64,000 bases of DNA from Paraburkholderia sp. PGU19 (GCF_013426915.1 NZ_AP023181.1:1426001-1490000), one strand, 5' to 3'; positions 27,132 to 36,925 are shown, numbered from the stretch's first letter. Notes: generated from the sequence alone by a model not told the origin. A program made the numbers and translations.

Positions 27132-28850
27132 ATGAGCAAAACAGCAATTCAGCAGCGCCGCATCGACGCGATGCTTCGCGAAGCCGTGGCCATGCAGCAA
27201 AACGGTGCGCAGCCCGAAGCCGAGGAGATCTATCGCGAGATTCTTGCCCTGCGCCCCATGCACTTTGACGCGATCCAGCTGCTCGGCGCCCTGTCGTTAC
27301 AGGCTGGACGCATCGACGAAGGCGTCGGGTTATTGCAGAAGGCTGTGTCGATCAACGGCAAGCAGGCACCGTTGCACTCGAATCTCGCCTACGCCTATAA
27401 CGCGCAGCGCCGCTTCAGCGAGGGCCTGGCCAGCGCGAACCGCGCGCTGGCGCTGCAACCCGGCTTCCCCGATGCGCTGAACAATCGCGGCAATGCGCTG
27501 GCGGGACTCGACCGGCCGGCGGAAGCGCTGGCGAGCTTCGACAAGGCGCTCGCCTTGCAGCCCGAACTTGCACAGGCATGGAACAACCGCGCCTGCGTGT
27601 TGCGCGACCTCGACCGTCCCGCCGACGCGCTCGCGAGCTGCGATCAGGCCATCGCACTGCACGCCCGTTATGCCGATGCATGGAGCAATCGCGCGAACGC
27701 ACTGAGCGACATGAACCGTCCGCAGGACGCGCAAGCGAGCTATCAGCGCGCGCTCGAACTCGCCCCGGCATTCGTCGATGCATGGAACAATCTCGGCCTG
27801 ACGCTCGTCGATATGAAGCTGCACGACGAAGCGCTGCAGTCCTACGAGCGAGCGCTCGCGCTGAACGCCGATTGGGCGGAGGCGCATTGGAACTACGCGT
27901 TGTGTCTGCTGCAAATGGGTCGGCTCGAACAGGGCTGGCGCGAATACGAATGGCGCTGGCAGCGCCATCGCATCCAGGCATCTCGGCGGAGCTTTGCACA
28001 GCCGCTATGGCTCGGCGAATTTCCGCTCGAAGGCAAAACCATTCTGCTGCACGCGGAGCAAGGCTTGGGCGACACGCTGCAGTTCTGCCGCTATGCGCCG
28101 CTCGTCGCTGCGATGGGCGCACGAGTCATCCTCGAAGTACCGAAGGAACTCATGCGGCTTCTCGCGACGCTTGGCGGCGTCGCTGAACTGGTCGAGCAGG
28201 GTCAACCGTTGCCAGCCTTTGATTGCCACGCGCCATTGCTTAGCTTGCCGCTCGCGTTTGGGACGGACCTCGCCAGTATTCCGGCCGGGACGCCCTATGT
28301 CTTTGCGAACAACGCTGAGGCGCAGCGCTGGGCGCAGCGGCTCGCTGGCGATGGTGCGCCCGCGCTGAAGGTAGGGCTCGTATGGGCGGGCGGAAATCGT
28401 CCGCATGTCGCCGAGTTGAGGAAGACCGATGCGCGGCGCTCGGTGACGCTCGAAACGCTAAGGCCCATCCTCGATGTGCAGCATGTGCGCTTTTACAGCC
28501 TGCAGAAAGGTCCCGCCGCGCAGCAGTTGCGCGAAAAACAGGCGTTGAGCGAGCGGATCATCGACTACACCGATGAACTCGATAACTTCGCGGACACCGC
28601 TGCGTTAGTGGAGAACCTCGATCTCGTCATCACGGTCGATACCGCCGTTGCGCACCTCGCAGGGTCAATGAACAAGCCCGTGTGGATCATGAACCGCTTC
28701 GATACATGCTGGCGATGGCTGCTCGATCGCACAGATAGTCCGTGGTATCCGGGCGTCCGGTTGTTCAGGCAACCTGCGCTCGGTGACTGGGATAGTGTGG
28801 TGAAGGAGGTGCGTGATGCGCTTAGCGCGGAGAGTTCTTTGGTGGTTTGA
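27132..28850 (+). CDS. TPR protein with C-terminal glycosyltransferase-9-like domain
   Basis: A 572-residue protein. Tetratricopeptide repeats fill about residues 5-270 (for example SFDKALALQPELAQAWNNRA and SYQRALELAPAFVDAWNNLG at 34-residue intervals). The C-terminal half (about 300-560: ILLHAEQGLGDTLQFCRYAP, VGLVWAGGN, LVITVDTAVAHLAGSMNKPVW) matches the ADP-heptose:LPS heptosyltransferase-like fold seen in TPR sugar-transfer proteins. It could act on glycans or flagellin; the acceptor is unknown. The ATG at 27132 was preferred over an upstream GTG at 27111. It stands alone. Confidence 0.85.
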   Translation: MSKTAIQQRRIDAMLREAVAMQQNGAQPEAEEIYREILALRPMHFDAIQLLGALSLQAGRIDEGVGLLQKAVSINGKQAPLHSNLAYAYNAQRRFSEGLASANRALALQPGFPDALNNRGNALAGLDRPAEALASFDKALALQPELAQAWNNRACVLRDLDRPADALASCDQAIALHARYADAWSNRANALSDMNRPQDAQASYQRALELAPAFVDAWNNLGLTLVDMKLHDEALQSYERALALNADWAEAHWNYALCLLQMGRLEQGWREYEWRWQRHRIQASRRSFAQPLWLGEFPLEGKTILLHAEQGLGDTLQFCRYAPLVAAMGARVILEVPKELMRLLATLGGVAELVEQGQPLPAFDCHAPLLSLPLAFGTDLASIPAGTPYVFANNAEAQRWAQRLAGDGAPALKVGLVWAGGNRPHVAELRKTDARRSVTLETLRPILDVQHVRFYSLQKGPAAQQLREKQALSERIIDYTDELDNFADTAALVENLDLVITVDTAVAHLAGSMNKPVWIMNRFDTCWRWLLDRTDSPWYPGVRLFRQPALGDWDSVVKEVRDALSAESSLVV

Positions 28851-29060
28851 AGGGGCGGGGTGGGATGTCATTTGACGCTGTGGGGCTTTGGTGGTCGGAT
28901 GAGGGAGCGCAGGCAGCGACGAACCAGTGCGCGATTTGCGTCATGTTGACGGCCAACCTATCTTGAATCACAGGGCGGCATTTGACCCGTGGGTTTTCCA
29001 AAAGGCCAGGGGCGTGGCTCTCCACCGGCCGGTTCCAACGCGCGTAGTCAGAGGTTCACG

Positions 29061-30824
29061 ATGAACACCGACGCAGCTTCGCCACCAGGCGGTCCGGAAA
29101 ACCAGACACCAATCGCCACGAACGGCGCCGATCGTTCTGCCGCGATAGATGCGCAGACCCCAGATAGCACCCCGCGCTGGCATCAAATATTTCCGGTACT
29201 GAATGACGCCGAGATTGATCGGATAAGTCGTTTTGGTGAGGCCCACAGCTACGCAGCCGGCGAATTCCTTTATCGCGTGGGTGGCATAAGCCCCGGCATG
29301 TTCGTCCTGCTGTCGGGCACGATTCGATACACGGCGCGCGACGGACTGGGCCATCGACGATTGCTGCGCTCTCAGGCAAAACGGGGCGAATTCACCTCAG
29401 ACGTTGGCATGCTTTCAGGCAAGCCCGGGCTTGTCGATGCCGAGGTTATCGAAGATGTCGTGGCACTCGTGATATCGCCCGAAAAGCTGCGTGCCCTGAT
29501 GATCGGCGAGGCGGAACTCGGTGAAAGGATCATGCGCGCGCTGATCCTGCGGCGCGTCGCCGCGATCGAGCGAGGGCAAGGGGCGGTGCTCGTTGGCCCG
29601 CCCGACAACGAACGGCTCCTCGCGCTGCAACATTTCCTGCAACGCAATGCTTACCCGCATATGACGCTTGACGAGAGCGGTGCCGAAGCCATCGCGTTGC
29701 TAGAGCGCATGACGCCCGGGCGCGATGACATGCCGCTCGTTGTCTGTCCGGATGGCACCGTGTTGCGCAATCCGGACGACGGGCAGCTTGCCTCGTGCCT
29801 GGGACTCGTGCCGGAATTCGATCCCACGCACGTCTATGACGTCGCGATCGTCGGCGCCGGGCCCGCTGGCCTGGCGGCAGCCGTCTATGCGGCATCCGAA
29901 GGCTTGTCAGTGGCAGTCTTCGATTGCCGGGCACCGGGCGGCCAGGCAGGCACGAGTACCCGCATCGAAAACTATTTGGGCTTTCCGACGGGCATTTCGG
30001 GGCAGGCGCTAGCCGGCAGGGCATTTAACCAGGCACAGAAATTCGGCGCTCACATCGCGATTCCCGTCGAGGTGAAAGGCTTACATTGCAGCGCATACCC
30101 GCTCGAGGTGGAGCTCGCCGGTTCGCGGCGCGTTGCGGCACGAACGGTAGTCGTCGCGAGTGGCGCGGAATATCGGCGTCCGGCAGTGAGCGGGCTTGCG
30201 CGCTTCGAAGGTCACGGCGTCTACTACTGGGCGACGTCGATCGAGGCACGGCTTTGCCGCAGCGAAACCGTGCTGCTCGTCGGTGGCGGGAATTCAGCAG
30301 GACAGGCCATTGTGTTTCTTGCATCGCATGCTGCGCATGTTCATGTACTCGTCAGGGGCCAGGATCTCGAACAAAGCATGTCGCGCTATCTGATCGAGCG
30401 AATCGCCTCGTTGCCGAACGTGACGATCCATATGGGTTCTGAAATAACGGCCCTCGAAGGTGACGAACGACTGGAGTCCGTCCACTACCGGCGACGCGAT
30501 GAGGGTACAGAAAGTCTGAAGACGCATCACCTGTTCCTTTTTATCGGTGCCGACCCAAACACGGACTGGCTGCGCACGTGCGGCGTGTCGCTGGATCAGA
30601 GAGGATTCGTGTTGACCGATACCGACCTGGGAACACGAGCAAGCGGGCCCACGCTCCCGCTGCATACGAGTGTCGACGGCGTGTTTGCAATTGGCGATGT
30701 TCGATCGGGTTCCACCAAGCGCGTTGCAGGGGCCGTTGGCGAAGGGGCAGCCGTGGTTGTGCAAATTCACCGATTTTTAGCCATGAAGCGCGCCGAAACA
30801 CCCGCGCCTTCCATGCATGGATAA
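29061..30824 (+). CDS. Cyclic-nucleotide-binding / thioredoxin-reductase-like fusion protein
   Basis: A 587-residue protein in three parts. Residues about 30-150 are a cAMP/cGMP-binding beta-barrel (EFLYRVGGISPGMFVLLSG). Residues about 170-250 look like a degenerate glutaredoxin fold. The rest (about 265-575) is a thioredoxin-reductase-like FAD/NADPH module: VAIVGAGPAGLAAAVYAA, CRAPGGQAGTSTRIENYLGFP, VLLVGGGNSAGQA, GVFAIGDVR. The redox CATC motif expected between the two nucleotide domains is absent (YYWATSIEARLC). The ATG at 29061 has GAGG upstream. Redox action through another site, or a sensor role, is inferred; similar fusions occur in Burkholderia and mycobacteria. Confidence 0.88.
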   Translation: MNTDAASPPGGPENQTPIATNGADRSAAIDAQTPDSTPRWHQIFPVLNDAEIDRISRFGEAHSYAAGEFLYRVGGISPGMFVLLSGTIRYTARDGLGHRRLLRSQAKRGEFTSDVGMLSGKPGLVDAEVIEDVVALVISPEKLRALMIGEAELGERIMRALILRRVAAIERGQGAVLVGPPDNERLLALQHFLQRNAYPHMTLDESGAEAIALLERMTPGRDDMPLVVCPDGTVLRNPDDGQLASCLGLVPEFDPTHVYDVAIVGAGPAGLAAAVYAASEGLSVAVFDCRAPGGQAGTSTRIENYLGFPTGISGQALAGRAFNQAQKFGAHIAIPVEVKGLHCSAYPLEVELAGSRRVAARTVVVASGAEYRRPAVSGLARFEGHGVYYWATSIEARLCRSETVLLVGGGNSAGQAIVFLASHAAHVHVLVRGQDLEQSMSRYLIERIASLPNVTIHMGSEITALEGDERLESVHYRRRDEGTESLKTHHLFLFIGADPNTDWLRTCGVSLDQRGFVLTDTDLGTRASGPTLPLHTSVDGVFAIGDVRSGSTKRVAGAVGEGAAVVVQIHRFLAMKRAETPAPSMHG

Positions 30825-30831
30825 GCCGTGG

Positions 30832-32295
30832 CTACCATCCATATTTCAGTTCGACACCGACGTAGTCCGCGTTACTGCCGCCTGCGTTGCGAATCGAGTC
30901 GCCCACCTGGAAGTGCACCGCTTCGACTGAACCGATCAGGTTCGGGGCAATGGTCCAATCGGCACGTACTTGCAGGTACATGCCCGTCCACCGGCTGCCA
31001 TGTCCAGCCGTTCCGGGCACCACGGCACTGCCCTGCTGATACACGGCGTCCGCTGTCGTCTCGCGCCACTGGAACCCGAGCGCGCCGAGCAGCGCGAGCT
31101 TGCTGGTCGGCTTGAGCGTGATGGAAGGCTTGACGTGAATCAGGTTCGCATAACCCGTGTAGCCCGCGAGCGTGAAGTAGTAGCCATTCGGAAAGAGCGG
31201 ATTGAACGTCTCGACACGTCCGTCTCCGGGATGCCGGTCGCCCGAAGCCGCATCGACCTGCACGCCCACGCGCGGGGTCCACGGCAGGTCCAGCGTGTAG
31301 CCTGCCAGCGAGCCCACCGCCCACGCGCTGATCGTTTTGGTGCCGACGTGCCCCGACTGGTACATCGACTCCACATCCCAGTCGGCGCGGCCCACCTTGC
31401 CTGAATAGCGAAGGTCGAAGACGTCGCGATGCTCATCGCCCGACGCATCCAGGAAGTGCGCATTCGAACGGTTATACCTTGAGTAGTAACCCGAGAGATC
31501 GCCGGGTCCGACGCCTTGCCGCTCGAAGCGCACGCCGCTGAACGTCAGGTGCCGGTTGGAGACATCATCGAATGCCGTCACGTCGCGGTACTGCACAGGC
31601 TGCGTCAGGTAGCCGATGAAGCGCCATTTCTGATACTCGTAATCCGCCCAGATCGCGTCGTACGCCTGCCGCACGTTCGGACCGTCGCGAACGGAGATGA
31701 ACCGTTGCAGGTCGAACGCCATCTCCTGGCGGCCGATGCGGAATTTCACCGTGCCGGGCCCCAGTGGACTGACCCACGCAACAAAGGCCTGTTCGAGGTC
31801 GAGCGGATTCTTGTCGACGGGGGTCACCGTATCCTTGCCGAACGGTCTCGCATCTTCGAGCTGCGCGAAGAACTGGAGGTATGGGCCGATACGCGCATCG
31901 GCGCTGACCTGTGCGCGCTGTATCACGTAGGTATCCGAATGCCCCGCGCCGATGCCGAAGAGCGGCGCATCGTTGACCTCCAGGCGCTCGCGCAGATTCG
32001 CTCCCAGCGACAGATACGAATGCGGATCGCCACCCAGCTGAATGTATTTGAGGCTATCGAGCGGCTGCCGGGGCACGCACTTGTCCGCGAGCACAGACCA
32101 GTCTTCCTGCCAGCGGTTGAACTCCACCACCGGCCGCTTCGCGGTGCATGCGACGGCTGACGTGTCGACGGCTGCCGGCTCTTCCGTGCTTGCCCGCGCG
32201 CTGCCGCTCGACACCAGCGCCAGGGCGGCAACGAGCATAGCAAGGTACGCAACCGCGTCCATACCTGCAAACTCCCTGGGCCACACACGCGTCAT
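30832..32295 (-). CDS. Alginate export family / outer-membrane porin-like protein
   Basis: A 487-residue protein with an N-terminal signal sequence (residues about 12-35, ending SARA) and a C-terminal beta-barrel with regular aromatic-rich strands (GYYFTLAGYTGYANLIHV; ends YVGVELKYGW with terminal aromatic). This matches the alginate-export/AlgE-like porin family. The ATG at 32295 has GGAGA upstream; an earlier in-frame stretch is not signal-like. It lies at the end of the minus-strand cluster and is convergent with the fusion gene at 30824 (7 bases apart). It could be the outer-membrane channel for the substrate of the cluster. Confidence 0.78.
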   Translation of the reverse strand: MTRVWPREFAGMDAVAYLAMLVAALALVSSGSARASTEEPAAVDTSAVACTAKRPVVEFNRWQEDWSVLADKCVPRQPLDSLKYIQLGGDPHSYLSLGANLRERLEVNDAPLFGIGAGHSDTYVIQRAQVSADARIGPYLQFFAQLEDARPFGKDTVTPVDKNPLDLEQAFVAWVSPLGPGTVKFRIGRQEMAFDLQRFISVRDGPNVRQAYDAIWADYEYQKWRFIGYLTQPVQYRDVTAFDDVSNRHLTFSGVRFERQGVGPGDLSGYYSRYNRSNAHFLDASGDEHRDVFDLRYSGKVGRADWDVESMYQSGHVGTKTISAWAVGSLAGYTLDLPWTPRVGVQVDAASGDRHPGDGRVETFNPLFPNGYYFTLAGYTGYANLIHVKPSITLKPTSKLALLGALGFQWRETTADAVYQQGSAVVPGTAGHGSRWTGMYLQVRADWTIAPNLIGSVEAVHFQVGDSIRNAGGSNADYVGVELKYGW

Positions 32296-32432
32296 GGCGT
32301 CTCCGTGTCGTGTGATAGATGCGATACGATCCGCGCCACACCCTTCAGCGCATATCTGAAATGCGATCCGCGCTTGCCGACAGGTCAAACGCGCGAGCTG
32401 CGGCGATCAGCAGGCCAGCCACGCCTGCCCGA

Positions 32433-33146
32433 CTATCTCCTCGCGTCTGTCGCCGTTCCGGAAACTACCAACTGTGTCTGCGCGTCGCGAGCCTTCAAAG
32501 CCAGCCACAAGAGCACGACGGACGGCAGCAGCAACGCCCAGAACCCTGTGTACCGATACGCGAGAGCGCCAAGGATTGCGCCAGCTGCGAACGCGATAAT
32601 CGTCGGCAGCATCTTCCCCAGACGCGTTCGCGCCGTCGGACGTGCGTCGGATGGCATCTGCGGCGACAGGATGTCGATCGCGTCGAGCACGGCCTGCGTC
32701 ACGTTGCCCGTCATCACAGTGTTGGGCACGCTGGGACGCGGGACAAGCCGGCCGTGCGCATTCTGCACGCCCATCGCCGCTGCGCCGATCATCCCGCAGA
32801 CGATGACGGGCGCACTATCCGCATGCACGACGGGCGAGACGCCGACACCCGCGAGGCAAAAGGCCAGCATGAGCGCCGCCTGAACAACGTAGAGAACACA
32901 CGCCGCGCGTTCGGGCGTCGCGGGTTCGATGCGCTTAATAAGCACGCTGCTGACGACCACGCCTGCAACAAACGCGGGGAACGCCATCAACTTCATGAAC
33001 ACGCCCTGGCCGAAGCCTGCCGTTTCCGCGCCAATCAGCACGAAGTTGCCCGTGACGTGCGCGGTGAACAGCCCGAACAGCGCGACAAAGCTGAGCGTGT
33101 CCACGTAGCCCGCGACGGCTGCGAGCACGCTGTCTTCAGATTTCAT
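32433..33146 (-). CDS. DUF1275 (YoaK-like) membrane protein
   Basis: A 237-residue protein with six or so helices and the DUF1275 features GYVDTLSFVALFGLFTAHVTGN and MGVQNAHGR...NTVMTGNVTQ. These are inner-membrane proteins of uncertain role, sometimes proposed as small-molecule transporters. The ATG at 33146 has a GGGAGA ribosome site. It lies between the VOC gene upstream and the porin-like gene downstream, all on the minus strand. Confidence 0.87.
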   Translation of the reverse strand: MKSEDSVLAAVAGYVDTLSFVALFGLFTAHVTGNFVLIGAETAGFGQGVFMKLMAFPAFVAGVVVSSVLIKRIEPATPERAACVLYVVQAALMLAFCLAGVGVSPVVHADSAPVIVCGMIGAAAMGVQNAHGRLVPRPSVPNTVMTGNVTQAVLDAIDILSPQMPSDARPTARTRLGKMLPTIIAFAAGAILGALAYRYTGFWALLLPSVVLLWLALKARDAQTQLVVSGTATDARR

Positions 33147-33222
33147 CGATAGTCTCCCGTGCCGGGGAATGACATCGGGCCGCCTCGCGAGCGTCATGGC
33201 ACATCACCCCGGCATTCCGCGG

Positions 33223-34140
33223 CTACTGCGCAACTGCGTGAATCTCGGCGATATAACCACCAGGGAACTGCACGAGCGCGGCTTCGCGCTTATCCGAAGT
33301 GAACGGCGGGACCAGCACCGTGACGCCCGCCGCCTTCGCCTTCTGTAGCGTGTCCGCGAGATTCGTCACTCGATAACCCGTCATCTCCCGTCCGAACGGC
33401 CAGGGCAAGTGACCGTCGGTCGCCAGCACGGTCATCTTGCCGAACCCTGAGTCGATCCGTACACGCCGGTACGTATCGCCTGGCCGGCCAATCTCGACGC
33501 CGGGCGCCTTGCGGTCATCGGAAACGACCTTGCCGTGCGAAAAGGCCACGAAATCGTGGATCAACGCATCCGCGCGTTCCGGCGACACGTAGACCCGGTT
33601 CTCGGGCACCGTCTGCAGAGAATCATAGTTCGGCGCCTGGTTGTGCCAGTACAACTGCATGCTGACGCCGCCCGCCCAGCTGATGATCGCGTCACGTCCA
33701 ATCGGATCGGGGAACGTCGCCACAGTGACGTCAGCGTGGTGGCGCCTCGCCGATTTGACGGCCGCGTCGATATCGGTCACGAGATATCCTGTGCGCTCGC
33801 TACCGAACGGGTAAGGCACAGGCGTCTTGAAGCCGAAGACAGAGATCGTGCCGACGGGCGTGAACACGAGTTGCGACATCGTCTTGCTCGACGCGGGTGT
33901 CACCTGAAAGACGCCCTGTTGCGACTTGTGGCCGCCGAAGGTTGCGACAAGACTGTCAGTGAACCTGTCGAAGTCTTCCGGCGCGACATACACATGTGTG
34001 GTGTCGTATTGCGGCCCCACAGCGAGCTGTGGTTCCGAAACGGGCTGCGGAAGTCTCGGCGGTGTGGCCGATGCGACCGACGATGCAGCGAGACAGATGA
34101 CGGCAAGCGCTATCGCCGCCAGGGAACGAAGGTTGAGCAT
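33223..34140 (-). CDS. Exported two-domain VOC (glyoxalase-like) protein
   Basis: A 305-residue protein with a signal peptide (MLNLRSLAAIALAVICLAASS, ends about residue 25). Two related halves (about 45-155 and 175-300) each show the VOC pattern (THVYVAPEDFDRF; TGYLVTDIDAAVKSARRHHADV; TGYRVTNLADTLQKAKAAGV). Such folds bind a metal and act on small carbonyl or aromatic compounds. A periplasmic VOC protein is uncommon; most are cytosolic. The ATG at 34140 was chosen for the signal peptide; the frame is open further upstream but Arg-rich. Confidence 0.82.
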   Translation of the reverse strand: MLNLRSLAAIALAVICLAASSVASATPPRLPQPVSEPQLAVGPQYDTTHVYVAPEDFDRFTDSLVATFGGHKSQQGVFQVTPASSKTMSQLVFTPVGTISVFGFKTPVPYPFGSERTGYLVTDIDAAVKSARRHHADVTVATFPDPIGRDAIISWAGGVSMQLYWHNQAPNYDSLQTVPENRVYVSPERADALIHDFVAFSHGKVVSDDRKAPGVEIGRPGDTYRRVRIDSGFGKMTVLATDGHLPWPFGREMTGYRVTNLADTLQKAKAAGVTVLVPPFTSDKREAALVQFPGGYIAEIHAVAQ

Positions 34141-34163
34141 GATACTGAAGATCCTTTGAGGAT

Positions 34164-34610
34164 TTACTGAAGACCGGCGTGGCCGGAAGAATGCTTGATG
34201 CCGGCAACGCATGTCGCCATAACGAGTGCAGCGATGAGACCGAGATGCTCGAAGAAGGCGTTCAACGCGAAAAAGTGCGCGTCGCCCGTCAGGTTCCAGA
34301 AGTCGTTCGCGACGAACATCGCCACGGCCGTCAATGCACCCAGTGCGCCCGCGCCCAGCCACACGAAGCGGCTGAAGATCACACACGCCGACCCGCCAAG
34401 CTCGACGACGATCGCGAGTGCTGCCCACAGCCATCCCGGATGCAACCCAAAATGCGCCTGCTCGTGCACGGCGGCATGAAAGTTCGCGAGCTTCGTCACA
34501 CCTCCGATCAGGTACGCGGACACGAGCGCCGTGCGTGCCATCGGTGGCAACCAGGGCTGATCGAGCAGCGCGGCGATCCAGTGCGGATTCCCTTGTGCGT
34601 GCGTGCTCAT
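34164..34610 (-). CDS. DoxX family membrane protein
   Basis: A 148-residue protein with four predicted helices (about 27-45, 58-78, 85-105 and 120-140) and DoxX-like features (YLIGGVTKLANF; GALGALTAVAMFVANDFW). DoxX proteins are linked to thiosulfate:quinone oxidation or to oxidative-stress partners, but the group is broad. It lies one base after the amidohydrolase stop and 23 bases before the VOC gene, clearly in the same operon. Confidence 0.85.
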   Translation of the reverse strand: MSTHAQGNPHWIAALLDQPWLPPMARTALVSAYLIGGVTKLANFHAAVHEQAHFGLHPGWLWAALAIVVELGGSACVIFSRFVWLGAGALGALTAVAMFVANDFWNLTGDAHFFALNAFFEHLGLIAALVMATCVAGIKHSSGHAGLQ

Positions 34611-34611
34611 A

Positions 34612-36504
34612 TCAGACCGCCCAGCAGGCGCAGCCGAGCGCGCCCCAGAACGAATTCAGGTCCGACGTCGGCGCGTTGCCCGACCAGGCGCGCGCATGGT
34701 CGTGGCCATGCACGGCGCAACCATTCGAGCAGCCACAGGACGCCGCCGCCATCTGCTGCAACGAAGCTTCGCCCTCGCCCTTCGAATCCTTCCACGCACC
34801 GAAGCCGCCGAAGCGACGCACGGGCGACCAGTCGGGCATCGCGGGAGGCGGCGCGCTGTCGTCGAGATGAGCGAACGCGGTGCCGCCATACACGATGCGG
34901 CCGCCGACAATCGTCAGATCCGACACCGTGTTCGCGATCTCGTCCTCGGCGCAGGTGAAGAAGTCCCGGTCGGGAACGATCAGGTCAGCAAGCTGCCCCA
35001 CGGCGATCTGGCCTTTCTTGCCTTCTTCGTTGGAAAACCAGGTGACCTTCTCCGTCCACATCCGCAGCGCCGTATCGCGGTCGAGCCGATTGCGCTGCGG
35101 ATAAAGGCTCAGGCCACCGACCGTCTTGCCCGTCACCAGCCACGCGAGCGACACCCACGGGTTGTACGACGCGACACGCGTGGCATCTGTGCCCGCCGAC
35201 GTGCGCACGCCCTTCTCGAGCATGCGCGCGATGGGCGGCGTGGCCTCGGCCGCGGCCGCGCCGTAACGTTCGACGAAATACTCGCCCTGGTAGGCCATCC
35301 GGTGCTGCACCGCCACGCCGCCGCCGAGCGCTGCAATACGGTCCATCGAACGCTCGGAGATCGTCTCGGCGTGGTCGAAGAACCAATGGATGCCATCGAG
35401 CGGAATGTCCCGGTTGACCTTCTCGAAGACATCCAGCGCGCGGCTGATGGTCTCGTCATAGGTTGCGTGCATGCGCCATGGCCAGCGGTTTTCGGCGAGC
35501 AGGCGCACGACCCCTTCCAGTTCATCTTCCATCTGCGGTGGCATATCCGGGCGCGGCTCGCGGAAGTCCTCGAAATCCGCTGCGGAGTACACCAGCATCT
35601 CGCCTGCGCCGTTGTGCCGGAAATAGTCATCGCCCTGCTTGTACTTCGACGTCTTCGTCCAGTTCAGGAAGTCCTGCTTCTCGGCCTTCGGCTTCTGCGT
35701 GAACAGGTTGTACGCGAGACGCACCGTCATCTGCCCGTCATCCGCGAGTTTCTGGATGACTTCGTAATCATCGGGATAGTTCTGGAAGCCGCCGCCCGCA
35801 TCGATCACACCCGTCACGCCGAGCCGGTTCAGCTCGCGCATGAAATGGCGCGTCGAATTGAGCTGATAGTCGAACGGCAGCTTCGGCCCCTTTGCGAGCG
35901 TCGCGTACAGGATCGATGCATTTGGTTTGGCGAGAAGCAGCCCCGTCGGGTTGCCGTCGCCGTCACGCATGATCTGTCCTCCGGGTGGCGCGGGCGTGTC
36001 TTTTGTATAGCCGACCACGCGCAGCGCCGCGGCGTTCAGCAACGCCCGGTCGTAAAGATGCAGGATGAACACGGGCGTATCAGGTGCAACGGCATTCAGT
36101 TCCGCGATCGTGGGAAGCCGCTTCTCGACGAACTGCTGCTCGGTGAAGCCACCGACCACACGGACCCACTGCGGTGGTGGCGTAACGGCCACCTGGCGCT
36201 TGAGCATGTTCATCGCGTCGGCGAGCGTGCGCACGCCGTCCCACCGCAGTTCCATGTTGAAGTTCAAGCCGCCACGCACGACGTGTGTGTGATTGTCGAT
36301 CAGTCCCGGCAGAACGGAACGTCCCTTCAGGTCAACGACTCTTGTCGCGATACCTGCCAACGAGATGATGTCGGCATTGTCGCCAACGGCGATGAATTTC
36401 CCGTCCTTGATGGCGACCGCACTCGCCGTTGGGTTCGCCTGGTTCAGCGTCGTGAAGCGGCCATTGTGCAGAACCAGGTCCGGGGATTTTGCGGCGGTGT
36501 TCAT
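34612..36504 (-). CDS. YtcJ-like amidohydrolase with Cys/His-rich C-terminal tail
   Basis: A 630-residue metal-dependent hydrolase. The N-terminal beta-sandwich (LVLHNGRF) is followed by LPGLIDNHTHV (about 67-77, HxH metal site), WFFDHAETIS and GTDATRVASYNP (catalytic Asp), then a C-terminal beta part (GQLADLIVPDRDFF). This fits the YtcJ/amidohydrolase-3 family. Unusually, the last 45 residues are rich in Cys and His (CGCSNGC, HGHDH, CACW), which could bind a metal. It overlaps XapX by four bases (ATGA) and touches DoxX. The substrate is unknown. Confidence 0.88.
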   Translation of the reverse strand: MNTAAKSPDLVLHNGRFTTLNQANPTASAVAIKDGKFIAVGDNADIISLAGIATRVVDLKGRSVLPGLIDNHTHVVRGGLNFNMELRWDGVRTLADAMNMLKRQVAVTPPPQWVRVVGGFTEQQFVEKRLPTIAELNAVAPDTPVFILHLYDRALLNAAALRVVGYTKDTPAPPGGQIMRDGDGNPTGLLLAKPNASILYATLAKGPKLPFDYQLNSTRHFMRELNRLGVTGVIDAGGGFQNYPDDYEVIQKLADDGQMTVRLAYNLFTQKPKAEKQDFLNWTKTSKYKQGDDYFRHNGAGEMLVYSAADFEDFREPRPDMPPQMEDELEGVVRLLAENRWPWRMHATYDETISRALDVFEKVNRDIPLDGIHWFFDHAETISERSMDRIAALGGGVAVQHRMAYQGEYFVERYGAAAAEATPPIARMLEKGVRTSAGTDATRVASYNPWVSLAWLVTGKTVGGLSLYPQRNRLDRDTALRMWTEKVTWFSNEEGKKGQIAVGQLADLIVPDRDFFTCAEDEIANTVSDLTIVGGRIVYGGTAFAHLDDSAPPPAMPDWSPVRRFGGFGAWKDSKGEGEASLQQMAAASCGCSNGCAVHGHDHARAWSGNAPTSDLNSFWGALGCACWAV

Positions 36505-36791
36505 GAGCGCGCCTCCTCGTTCCCAGCAGTTTTGTGAGCAGCCGTGACGCGAGAGATGCCGTGCTGCAATGAGCCTGATACCGTGGTTGCCTCGTCCGAT
36601 GCGCGTGCCACCGTTGAGCGAACAGCGCCAAAAAAATATTGCTCACTGAGTGGAAGGAGCTGCTCTCCAGCGAGAATGCCGAGCAGGCCGACAAGTGCAA
36701 CCAGCGGTGGGGCCGGCGACCGTACGCCAATCAGGTGGTAGATGACACCGACCAGAACGCCGGCACCTAGTGAAAACAGATAGATTTTCAT
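36501..36791 (-). CDS. XapX domain (DUF1427) protein
   Basis: A 96-residue protein whose first 45 residues (LFSLGAGVLVGVIYHLIGVR; PPLVALVGLLGILAGE) make two membrane helices of XapX/DUF1427 type, followed by a variable hydrophilic tail. The family is small, of unknown role, and often found with amidohydrolase or isochorismatase-like genes, as here. The ATG at 36791 was chosen for family length; its stop overlaps the amidohydrolase start by four bases. Confidence 0.82.
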   Translation of the reverse strand: MKIYLFSLGAGVLVGVIYHLIGVRSPAPPLVALVGLLGILAGEQLLPLSEQYFFGAVRSTVARASDEATTVSGSLQHGISRVTAAHKTAGNEEARS

Positions 36792-36925
36792 GGGTTCATC
36801 TCTCTTGCAGCGGGCAGCATCAGATCGGGCTTGTCTGAAGCAGATGACGCAACTACTCCTGCCGACCGGTGGCGTCACGCCGCGCGGCCAGCATCGGAAC
36901 ATCAAATGAAATGGGGGACGGCCGA

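Noticed and set aside
34141..34434. N-terminal extension of the VOC gene
   Set aside because: Arg-rich upstream stretch overlaps the DoxX gene; the signal peptide begins at 34140.
34603..36537. 644-codon frame antisense to the amidohydrolase
   Set aside because: Shadow of the real gene in GC-rich DNA; no domain.
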